DNA of 64,000 nt from DATBFG01 sp036558645 (GTDB lineage: Bacteria; Acidobacteriota; Terriglobia; Terriglobales; Acidobacteriaceae): contig DATBFG010000007.1 of assembly GCA_036558645.1 (NCBI GenBank), positions 62,001 to 126,000 of the forward strand, written 5' to 3'. Below the pieces are notes generated by a model. The model was given only the letters and a program-made list of their open reading frames with translations. It ran no database searches and was not told the origin of the DNA. Every line of letters begins with the position of its first letter. The stretch's first letter is position 1. Both the position numbers and the translations under genes were made by a program. Positions 54,108 through 61,850 of this stretch are shown piece by piece.

Positions 54108-55729
54108 TTTGGCTCCTCCACGATGAGCACGCGATCAATACCTGGATTCTCCAGAACTTGCCGCTTGCCACTCGGCCACTCGACGGTAAGCTTGTCGACG
54201 GATGTTGCGGACCCAATGCCGAAATGTATGCGCCCGTCGTCTTGGGAGAGGTATCCAGAGCCGGCGACACGCTGCGCGATTTGCGTCCGGCCACCGGCCA
54301 CGAGTTCGAGGCGAGTCCCAATTCCATCGCGATTAGTCTTCTTCCCCTTCAGCCGCACGAAAAGCCAGTGGTTGCTGTTCGACGACACGTTGTGCAGCAG
54401 AGTTCCCGTGGCGCCGAGGTTGACGACATAAGCGTCTACCCTGCCGTCGTTGTCGTAATCGCCAAAGCACGCGCCACGGGAAACGGTCTTCACATCGAGT
54501 GCAGGGCCTGCGTTGCGCGAAGCGTCGGCGAACTTGCCATTGCCCAGACCGCGAAACAGGGACTGCTCCTGCGGCACCTGGTGAACCAGGCCACCGTGAA
54601 AGATCAGCAGATCGAGCCAGGCATCGTTATCAAAGTCGTATATGCCGGTTCCCCAGCTTGTGTACTGCGCCGTCGCTTGCGAGATTCCCGAGCTAGGACC
54701 AATGTCCTCGAATCCTTTGTGGCCTGTATTTCGCATCAGGCGGTTGTACTTTGAGTCGGTCACCCAGAGGTCTACCCGCCCATCACCGTCAATGTCGGCA
54801 AACACCGGACCCATCGCCGATGTGCTCTCGCCGTTTTGTCCGTATGCGACGCCCTGATCGGCTGCGACTTCTTCGAACGTCCCATTGCGCTTGTTGTGAA
54901 AAAGAAAGTTTTCGGTCTTGTCATTCGCGACATAGATATCAGGATAGCCATCGCCGTCGTAATCGGCGGCAGTCACGCCCATCGCCCGGCCTTTGAAACT
55001 GCTGATGCCTGACTTCTCGCTGACATCGCTAAATGTGCCGTTACAGTTGTTATGAAAGAGCAAATTGCTGTCGGGTTCGTAATCGAGCGGTCCGGGATAG
55101 TTGTCGGCGGGATAGAAGTTGCGATACGCGGGATCGAACTTCACATAGCGTCCAACGAACAGATCGACGCAGCCATCGCGATCGTAATCAAGCCAAGCTG
55201 AACTGATGGACCAGCCGTCAGTCGTTCCCAGGGCTTGCGCAGTGACATCCTCGAATGTTCCATTACCGCGATTGCGATATAGGATCGCTTGTCCGTAGCT
55301 GGTGACGAATAGATCGACGAATCCATCGTTGTCGTAGTCAGCCGCGATCGCGGCCATACCGTAAACGTTCGCGGCCACACCCGTGCTGTCTGTTACGTCG
55401 CTGAACGTTCCGTTTCCATTGTTCTTGTAAAGGTGATTGTGTGGAGAAATAGCTGGCGGCTGTTTCAGCGGATATGGGTGTATTGTTCCTGCCAGTGGCT
55501 TTCCGCTAACAACATAAAGATCAATTAGGCCGTCGTTGTTGTAATCAAACCAGACGCAACCTGCCCCAGTGCTCTCGAGAAGAGACCCGAGTCTCTGCGC
55601 TCCAAAGCTGTGCGTGAACTGAATGCCGGACTGCTGCGTAGCGTCCTCGAAGCGAATTAGGGATGGACCGGCGACTTGCGCCATCAATGACGTAGAAGCC
55701 GCGAAAAGGAGAAGTAGTAAGCGGATCAT
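54104..55729 (-). CDS. Secreted FG-GAP / ASPIC-UnbV (CRTAC1-type) protein
   Basis: 541 aa. A signal peptide (RLLLLLFAASTSLMA) is followed by FG-GAP repeats with calcium-type Asp loops (YNNDGLIDLYVV, DYDNDGFVDLFV, DYDGDGYPDIYVA), forming a propeller. It ends with the ASPIC/UnbV domain (GIGTRLELVAGG, GSGYLSQDDGRIHFGIG, VEWPSG). The family occurs in many environmental bacteria, and its task is not settled; carbohydrate or protein binding is often assumed. A second member is encoded at 58111. Coupled by ATGA overlaps to the genes before and after. Confidence 0.9.
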   Translation of the reverse strand: MIRLLLLLFAASTSLMAQVAGPSLIRFEDATQQSGIQFTHSFGAQRLGSLLESTGAGCVWFDYNNDGLIDLYVVSGKPLAGTIHPYPLKQPPAISPHNHLYKNNGNGTFSDVTDSTGVAANVYGMAAIAADYDNDGFVDLFVTSYGQAILYRNRGNGTFEDVTAQALGTTDGWSISSAWLDYDRDGCVDLFVGRYVKFDPAYRNFYPADNYPGPLDYEPDSNLLFHNNCNGTFSDVSEKSGISSFKGRAMGVTAADYDGDGYPDIYVANDKTENFLFHNKRNGTFEEVAADQGVAYGQNGESTSAMGPVFADIDGDGRVDLWVTDSKYNRLMRNTGHKGFEDIGPSSGISQATAQYTSWGTGIYDFDNDAWLDLLIFHGGLVHQVPQEQSLFRGLGNGKFADASRNAGPALDVKTVSRGACFGDYDNDGRVDAYVVNLGATGTLLHNVSSNSNHWLFVRLKGKKTNRDGIGTRLELVAGGRTQIAQRVAGSGYLSQDDGRIHFGIGSATSVDKLTVEWPSGKRQVLENPGIDRVLIVEEPK

Positions 55730-57069
55730 CTAACGGCCTCCGCGGCGACTTGTGTTGTGGGGTGGGTGAGAGCAGTCGGCGTAGTCGATTTCTGCAGAAT
55801 CATGGGAACCGCATTCTCAGGGGCTGTTTCTGGACCTGCATGGCAGCCGACACACGCGCGTTGCTCGCCTCGGCGCAGCCAATACCATCCTTGTTCTCGA
55901 CGCAGTGTTTTGCCGTTGCCGTCCAGCAACTCCATCTGTAATAGCTGATCGCCCGGCGTCTGGACATAAAACGAGCCGTCAGCCTCAACCGGAGCCATTC
56001 CCAGAAGTTGAATGTTGCCCACATCATCTCTCGTGTAAACGCGGACGCTTTGAATGGCCTTGTCGTCGAATGCTTCTCTCGAAACATGGGCGTTCAAACA
56101 AAGCAGGTTTGCATAGGACCAATCATGCAGGGCGGAGGGGTGCCGGTTGGGAACGATTCGCTCCCTAAGCAGCACTGGTTGCACAAGATCGAAACCAGGG
56201 TGCTGGGTTGCGGATCGAAGGCCGGTTTGGGCGCCGGGATACCACCACATTAGTTGGAATTGTTCTTTGCGGGACTTCCGCCACGGGATCAGCCATTCGC
56301 CAGAGGAAGTTTCGGCAATGTCGCCCGCATATTCCCCTGAGGGAACTATGACCTTAATTTCTGTCGCTCGTGCAGATGTGAAACGAGCTAGTCCCCCTGG
56401 CGAAGCAAAAACAATGTCTCCAGAAGCGAGTTGTCTGCCAGATTGACGCGGTTTTCCATGATCGCAACGATAGGACTCGAATCCACTTCCATCGGAGTAG
56501 ACCGTGTACAACTCTGGCATGCCGAGCGGAGATATTGCTTCGAGAAGTACACGGCCATCGCGCAAGACGTCCGAAGGAAAATAACTGGAGGCGCCGTAGG
56601 TGAGCGAGAGTGGCCGCGTTGCATCGAGGCCGATGCTGCGAATCGCAAATTGCTTCCCGATTCGCTCTGCATAAACGATACGCTCCTCAGGAAGATAGAA
56701 GGGCCGGACGCAGTCGTCTGTACAATTTGTAATTCGTCTCGGTGTGTTGCTACCTAGGCCGATCTCCCAGACTTGCCAGTGATCTTTGGCCGTCTGCTTT
56801 CCCGCAAACAGCACACGCTTACCATCAAAGGAGAGATCTGGATCCGCTGAACTCGCAAAGGATGGAATCAGCGCGCGGATACCAGCATGATCGGTCAAAA
56901 AGATCGTCGCACTCGAGGCGAATCGGTCGCCGCCCTGCATCCACGCAAGCGGTTCATACGTTCTTGCCTTTGTGTACAGAAACTCGTGCGCACTTGGGCC
57001 GGCAAGATCCCTGGCCGGAGTGGACCCAGCGGCGATGAGCAACATCAGTGCGACAGCAATAAGACGCAC
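55726..57069 (-). CDS. HzsA-related mono-heme propeller protein
   Basis: 447 aa, exported (RLIAVALMLLIAAGSTPA). A PD40/WD-type propeller (DPDLSFDGKRVLFAGK, RITNCTDDCVRPFYLPEERI, SGEWLIPWRKSRK) is followed by a beta domain with VEADGSFYVQTPGDQLLQM and a single c-heme motif CVGCH near 406-410, then GPETAPENAVP. This whole end matches the part of hydrazine synthase alpha (HzsA) kept in many non-anammox HzsA-related proteins; hydrazine synthesis itself is not implied. The GTG start shares its G with the TAG stop of the DAHP synthase gene. Confidence 0.85.
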   Translation of the reverse strand: MRLIAVALMLLIAAGSTPARDLAGPSAHEFLYTKARTYEPLAWMQGGDRFASSATIFLTDHAGIRALIPSFASSADPDLSFDGKRVLFAGKQTAKDHWQVWEIGLGSNTPRRITNCTDDCVRPFYLPEERIVYAERIGKQFAIRSIGLDATRPLSLTYGASSYFPSDVLRDGRVLLEAISPLGMPELYTVYSDGSGFESYRCDHGKPRQSGRQLASGDIVFASPGGLARFTSARATEIKVIVPSGEYAGDIAETSSGEWLIPWRKSRKEQFQLMWWYPGAQTGLRSATQHPGFDLVQPVLLRERIVPNRHPSALHDWSYANLLCLNAHVSREAFDDKAIQSVRVYTRDDVGNIQLLGMAPVEADGSFYVQTPGDQLLQMELLDGNGKTLRREQGWYWLRRGEQRACVGCHAGPETAPENAVPMILQKSTTPTALTHPTTQVAAEAVR

Positions 57070-57953
57070 TAGTCTGCTCCTTTCGCGGCGCGTAACTGGT
57101 CTGCGTGCGATCTTTCTCTTAGCTCCAGATACGGCTCGAGATCCCGCATCATTCTGCGGAATTCCTCGAAGTTCAGGGATTGAACTCCGTCGCTCAGGGC
57201 CTGATTGGGTGAAGGATGCACTTCAACCAGCAATCCATCAGCGTCGACCGCCGCCGATGCACGCGCCAGGGTCGGCACCAGGCATCGCATTCCTGCCGCG
57301 TGACTTGGGTCGACGATCACAGGCAAGCGCGAAACTGCCTTCAGCACCGGCACGGCGGATATGTCCAGCGTATTTCGCGTTGCTGTCTCGAAGGTACGAA
57401 TCCCACGCTCGCACAGAATGATGTTGGGATTGCCGTTCATGGCAATGATCTGCGCCGACTGAAGTAGTTCCGCCAGCGTCGCAGTCATTCCCCGTTTCAG
57501 GAGGACTGGCCGACCGCATCGGCCAAGCGCTTCGAGCAACGCGTAGTTCTCCATGCTCCGTGTGCCAACCTGCATGATGTCGGCATACTCGGCGATGAGA
57601 GGAACGTCATCCGGATCCATTGCTTCGGTGACGATGGCTAATCCGGTCCGCTCGCGCGCTTTGTGCAGAAGTCTTAGGCCTTCGATTCCGAGACCCTGAA
57701 ACGAATACGGGGAAGAGCGCGGTTTGAAGGCTCCGCCGCGGAGAACGCGTGCCCCGGACGCCGCGACAGACTCGGCCGTTTCAAGCAGCTGGCGTTCGGA
57801 CTCAACAGCGCACGGGCCGGCCATCACGACGAACTCGCCGCCGCCGATTTCAATATCATTGACTCGAATGACGCTTGGATCTTGCGCCCCGAGTCTGGCC
57901 ACCAGATCGAAACACGAGAATTGCCCGTTCCATTGGGAGGCGCAGTTCACCAC
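57069..57953 (-). CDS. aroF: 3-deoxy-7-phosphoheptulonate (DAHP) synthase, unregulated short form
   Basis: Condenses phosphoenolpyruvate and erythrose 4-phosphate, the entry step of the shikimate pathway. 294 aa of the type I-beta group: MAGPCAVESERQ, RGGAFKPRSSPYSFQGLG, MQVGTRSMENYALL, VDPSHAAGMR, DGLLVEVHPSP. These favour DAHP over KDO8P synthase. It lacks both the full N-terminal ferredoxin-like regulatory domain and a chorismate-mutase domain, so it should be little inhibited. It starts at GTG 57953 or 57950, both crowding the GAAGGGG site. First gene of a seven-gene coupled operon of otherwise mostly exported proteins, which suggests a dedicated paralogue. Symbol by reaction only. Confidence 0.88.
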   Translation of the reverse strand: MVNCASQWNGQFSCFDLVARLGAQDPSVIRVNDIEIGGGEFVVMAGPCAVESERQLLETAESVAASGARVLRGGAFKPRSSPYSFQGLGIEGLRLLHKARERTGLAIVTEAMDPDDVPLIAEYADIMQVGTRSMENYALLEALGRCGRPVLLKRGMTATLAELLQSAQIIAMNGNPNIILCERGIRTFETATRNTLDISAVPVLKAVSRLPVIVDPSHAAGMRCLVPTLARASAAVDADGLLVEVHPSPNQALSDGVQSLNFEEFRRMMRDLEPYLELRERSHADQLRAAKGAD

Positions 57954-57986
57954 CCCTTCAGCCTAGGAGTGACCAACCGCAGCAGC

Positions 57987-58022
57987 CGTGACCTATGTCA
58001 CATTGGGATGTGCTAAGGCACA
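57987..58022 (-). promoter_or_regulatory. Tandem dyad operators upstream of the DAHP-synthase operon
   Basis: Two inverted repeats with centres 21 bp apart, i.e. on one face of the helix. On the minus strand: TGTGC-CTTA-GCACA (58022-58009) and TGTGAC-ATAG-GTCACG (58002-57987). The second matches TGTGA-N6-TCAC and resembles the site before the 10774 gene. They lie 34-70 nt upstream of GTG 57953. A Crp/Fnr-family dimer is a candidate binder. Confidence 0.5.
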
Positions 58023-58110
58023 CGAAAATGCGAAAAAATCCCGGGAATCACGAGTTTCTTGAGGGGTCAATAATCAAAACCGATTAGAAATCGAGTGGTA
58101 CAAGGAACGC

Positions 58111-59886
58111 TTATTTGGCAACCGCTGCGGGCCGAATCTGTTCCGGCGTCACGACGCCCTTCCCTTCCAAGACGGCATACGATTTATCTGCGTCGAGATT
58201 CTTCAGAACATCGATCGCGCCAGACGGCCACTTGATCTCGACATTGTCAATCTTGGTTGTCGTGCCAAGGCCGAAGTGAACTCGGAGATCATTTTGTGAG
58301 AGATAACTGCCGCCACTGCGAACCTGATCTGTCTGCGTCACCCCTGCAGCGGTCAATTTGATTCGCGCTCCGATCGCCAGGCGATTGCTCTTTGTACCTG
58401 CGAGTTCCAGGCTTACCCAATGGTGGCTTTTGTCTCCCTTGTTGCGCAGAATCCTCGCCGCTCCGTCGATGTCTGCTACAACCACGTCTACCTGACCATC
58501 GTTGAAAAGATCGCCAATCGCCAAGCCACGAGACGTTCGACGCTCCATCAGAGCAGGACCAGCCTGATCGCCGGCATCACAAAATTTTCCATTGCCCTGG
58601 TTGATTTGTAGCATTCCCGACTGCTGATATCCGGCACCGGATTGCAAGGTCGCCACCTGCGGATAGACATGGCCGCTCACAAAAATCAGATCAAGCCAGC
58701 CATCGTTATCGATATCGAAGAAGGCATCGCCCCACTTTACGTACCGCATAGACGGCAATCCCACGCCAGAGCGATATGAAATGTCATCGAATTGCCAATC
58801 GCCGGTGTTGTGGTAAAGAGTGTTGTACTCATTCTCGAAATTCGTGACGTAGATCGACGGACGTCCTTCGTGCAGGTAGTCCCCGATCGCCACCCCCATG
58901 CATGCCTGCTCGCTGCCATCCTGGCTGACGGCCGTTCCTGACTCAAGGCCGATCTCAGTAAACTTTCCATTGCCCTCGTTCTTGTAGAGGTAATTTGGCG
59001 TTGCATCGTCAGCGATGAAGATATCGACTCTTCCCGTGTTGTTGAAGTCGACCCATGTCACACCAAGACCGTAGTACCCGTTGGGATCGTCTACCCCTGC
59101 TTTTTTCGAAACGTCGGTAAACGTGCCGTCGCCATTGTTGTGATAAAGGGAATCACCGGCCCCCTTCAGTCCTCGCGGACCGCATTGCACATCCAATCCG
59201 CGAAATGTGCATGTGGGTAGCTTGCCGAATGCGGGCATGTTATCGAACCGGAAATCGACATAGTTGGTGACCATCAGGTCGACGAAGCCGTCGTTATCGT
59301 AATCGCCAAAAGATGCTCCCATCGAATTGCGAGGGTCGCCCACCCCTGCTTTGTCCGTGACATCTGTGAACGTGCCATTCCCATTATTGTGGTAAAGAAC
59401 ATTTGCCCCCAGGCACGTGATGTAAAGATCAGGCCAGCCATCATTATCGTAATCGCCCACTGCACCACCGTTGGCGAAGCATGGAGTCGCCACGCCGGCC
59501 TTGTCCGTCACGTCAGTAAACGTTCCATCGCGATTGTTGTGATACAACGCTCCACGCGCCATTTCATGCTTCATCGCCATCGCGATGGTAGGGGCATTGG
59601 TGAAATACATGTCCGGCCATCCATCGCGATCATAATCAATGACGACTACACCACCGCTCATCGATTCGGGAATGTACTTCTTGTCCGGAGAGTAGGTGTG
59701 GCGGAAGTGAATTCCTGCCTTTTCGGTGACGTCTTCCAGTTGAGGTATTGTGCGGCCAGTACAGGCCACAGTTTTGAGTCCCGGCGGAGGAGGTGGTGCT
59801 ACATCGTGAGCTTGGCCTCGTCCTTGCGTCACGCATAGGGAGGCAAATAACAAGCACGTGAGCGAGTTGCGAAGGCTAGGAATCAT
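58111..59886 (-). CDS. CRTAC1-type FG-GAP / ASPIC-UnbV secreted protein
   Basis: 591 aa with a signal peptide (SLTCLLFASLCVTQGRG) and a Pro-rich start. Seven or more FG-GAP units show calcium loops (DYDRDGWPDMYF, DYDNDGWPDLYITCLG, DFNNTGRVDIFIA) and NNGDGTFTDVSKKAG-type turns. The ASPIC/UnbV end (IGARIKLTAAGVTQTDQVRS, YLSQNDLRVHFGLG, IKWPSG) is followed by a ~30-aa tail. Related in architecture to the 54104 gene but longer. The start lies 6 nt after the TPR gene's stop, so the two are translated together. Confidence 0.9.
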   Translation of the reverse strand: MIPSLRNSLTCLLFASLCVTQGRGQAHDVAPPPPPGLKTVACTGRTIPQLEDVTEKAGIHFRHTYSPDKKYIPESMSGGVVVIDYDRDGWPDMYFTNAPTIAMAMKHEMARGALYHNNRDGTFTDVTDKAGVATPCFANGGAVGDYDNDGWPDLYITCLGANVLYHNNGNGTFTDVTDKAGVGDPRNSMGASFGDYDNDGFVDLMVTNYVDFRFDNMPAFGKLPTCTFRGLDVQCGPRGLKGAGDSLYHNNGDGTFTDVSKKAGVDDPNGYYGLGVTWVDFNNTGRVDIFIADDATPNYLYKNEGNGKFTEIGLESGTAVSQDGSEQACMGVAIGDYLHEGRPSIYVTNFENEYNTLYHNTGDWQFDDISYRSGVGLPSMRYVKWGDAFFDIDNDGWLDLIFVSGHVYPQVATLQSGAGYQQSGMLQINQGNGKFCDAGDQAGPALMERRTSRGLAIGDLFNDGQVDVVVADIDGAARILRNKGDKSHHWVSLELAGTKSNRLAIGARIKLTAAGVTQTDQVRSGGSYLSQNDLRVHFGLGTTTKIDNVEIKWPSGAIDVLKNLDADKSYAVLEGKGVVTPEQIRPAAVAK

Positions 59887-59892
59887 GAACGG

Positions 59893-61767
59893 TTAATCTG
59901 GTCGGGCAGAGGCATCTGCGTCAGTTTGCTTGGGAGGAAAGGTAATGTTTCTTCCTTTTTCCTTTAGAGCACGAAAGATCTTTACTTCTCGGTCGGCATC
60001 TTCTTTTCTGCCGACGGCGCGATAGGCGGCCTGCAACTGGAAGTGCGCAGGCTCGAACTGGGGCTTCAGCCGCACTGCTGCTTCCAGGTAACTGATCGCT
60101 TCCGCCGGTTTCCCGTCCATCAGCAATTGTTTGCCGAGTTCATAGTTTGCCTCCGGATGGTCTGGCTTGCTTGCCACTACGGTCTGCAATAACTCGATTG
60201 CTTCAGCGGTTTGCGATTGCTGCAATAAGCTGTAGGCAAGACTAAATTGCGCGTCAATATTATTGGGATCAAGTTGAAGTTCGCCGCGAAATTCTGTCGC
60301 GGCCTCGGCTGATCGATTCAGCCGCAGCAGTGCCTGACCGGCTATGTAGTGCGCCTTAGGCAGTCTGGGATCCATCTGCAATGCGCGATGGCACACGGCC
60401 ACTGTGTGCTCGTGATTTCCCATCTGGGACCAGAGCTGCGCGATTAGCATCAAGGTCTCGGTTGAAAGCTTTTCTCGCTCGAGCTTGTTGAGCAAGTCCG
60501 TAGCTTCTGAAAATTTGTTAATTCGTACCAGAGTGGCTGCCCACGAATATGCCAGCTCAGGAACTTGCAGCGCGGAATCACCGAGCGGAGTGAACACTTT
60601 TGCCGCCTCGGCATAGGCTTGCGTTGCAAAAAGCGCGGTTCCGAGCATGGATCGCGCGATGGTGTCTCGCGGATTCTCAAACACTACGGCGCGCAGCACC
60701 CGTATGCACTCCGGATAGTCGGGGACGCGGCACGCGGCGATACCGGTATTCCTCATCAACCCAGGAAGATCGGGCTTCCATGTGGCGGCCTCATGAAAAT
60801 GCGCCATGGCTAACTGGAATTGCCCCTGCTTGGCCTCGGCTGTTCCTAAGTCGTTCAACGTATTCGCCAGCAGTGTGCGGAGTTCATCCTGCGCTCGTTT
60901 CGCCTGTACTTGATCTGTGGGCGTCGAAGAGAAAATCTCCAGGCTCGATCCAAAGAGTGCGGCGTTGTGCACTATTGTGGCCATCGTGGCCGAGGCACGT
61001 GCCGGTGCAGGTCCTCCAGCAAGCAATTCCCGTGCGAAATCGTCCATGTACCCACCCGCACGGTAGGCATCCGCCAGAAGCAGGTGAATGTTTTTTTGTG
61101 TTGTTCCTGTGAATCTTGCGAACACAACCTCCGCATCATCGTAGTGCTTGAGCTGTAACAAAGAGGCACCAAGTAAATATGTGGCAGCGGGATCATCCTG
61201 TAGATCGAGGACGTGCTTGAATGAAGTCACTGCTTCTTCGTAACGCTCTTTGGCAATCCATAGCTGGCCGTGGACATACCAGGCGCGCACGTTTTTGGGA
61301 TCGGCCATCAAGATGTCGGTCAACAAACGGAGGGAGTCGTCAAAACGATCGGCTTGAAGAGATGCCAGCGAAAGGTTGATTCGTGTGATGACTGAGTCTT
61401 CAAAATCGTTGGACCTGCGATAGGTATCAATCGCGTGAGACGCGCCTCCTTGTAAGAGTTGAAGGCAGCCCATCTCGCGCAGGCCTGTGGCTAGAACCAT
61501 TTTGGCTGCCGCGGAGATCGAATCCGCATCGCCGGATTGCTTTGCCGATTCCAGGGCCTTTACGCGCGTATCAAGCTCTGTGCGGCTCACTGTCTTTGCT
61601 GGCACCGCGCTCCGCCGCGATTTGCTTGCAGGCTTGCTTTGTCCGAACAAAATCGAAGGGAGAACAACAATGACTAGAGCAATCAGAAAAATCGGGACAA
61701 GTGGTTTCTGAACTGGACCAGACGAACTCAGCCAAGCCATTCCAGTCCGACTACGCAACCGTCGCAC
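59893..61767 (-). CDS. Membrane-anchored TPR-repeat protein
   Basis: 624 aa. One hydrophobic segment at the N-terminus (VPIFLIALVIVVLPSILFG, residues about 24-42) is followed by about 15 tetratricopeptide repeats (YEEAVTSFKHVLDLQDDPAA, AVCHRALQMDPRLPKAHYIA, AEAISYLEAAVRLKPQFEPA). TPR solenoids are protein-binding scaffolds, here probably on the periplasmic side. It lies just before the CRTAC1-type gene. A terminator separates it from the TonB-dependent receptor gene. ATG 61740 is another possible start. Confidence 0.88.
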   Translation of the reverse strand: MRRLRSRTGMAWLSSSGPVQKPLVPIFLIALVIVVLPSILFGQSKPASKSRRSAVPAKTVSRTELDTRVKALESAKQSGDADSISAAAKMVLATGLREMGCLQLLQGGASHAIDTYRRSNDFEDSVITRINLSLASLQADRFDDSLRLLTDILMADPKNVRAWYVHGQLWIAKERYEEAVTSFKHVLDLQDDPAATYLLGASLLQLKHYDDAEVVFARFTGTTQKNIHLLLADAYRAGGYMDDFARELLAGGPAPARASATMATIVHNAALFGSSLEIFSSTPTDQVQAKRAQDELRTLLANTLNDLGTAEAKQGQFQLAMAHFHEAATWKPDLPGLMRNTGIAACRVPDYPECIRVLRAVVFENPRDTIARSMLGTALFATQAYAEAAKVFTPLGDSALQVPELAYSWAATLVRINKFSEATDLLNKLEREKLSTETLMLIAQLWSQMGNHEHTVAVCHRALQMDPRLPKAHYIAGQALLRLNRSAEAATEFRGELQLDPNNIDAQFSLAYSLLQQSQTAEAIELLQTVVASKPDHPEANYELGKQLLMDGKPAEAISYLEAAVRLKPQFEPAHFQLQAAYRAVGRKEDADREVKIFRALKEKGRNITFPPKQTDADASARPD

Positions 61768-61790
61768 AACTACTCCTCATGCAGCAGCGA

Positions 61791-61825
61791 TAAAAAAGCG
61801 GGCAGGGCACCCGGCCTTGCCCGCT
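61791..61825 (-). terminator. Rho-independent terminator after the TonB-dependent receptor gene
   Basis: On the minus strand AGCGGGCA (61825-61818) pairs with TGCCCGCT (61804-61797), with an inner GGG/CCC pairing, followed by TTTTTT. A strong terminator 26 nt after the receptor's stop codon, between it and the TPR gene. Confidence 0.85.
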
Positions 61826-61850
61826 CCTGCATTTTACCGAGACTGTCCAG

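Noticed and set aside
58030..58050. TCCCGGGA plus T-run as terminator of the CRTAC1 gene
   Set aside because: The palindrome leaves no loop, so a stable hairpin cannot form as read.
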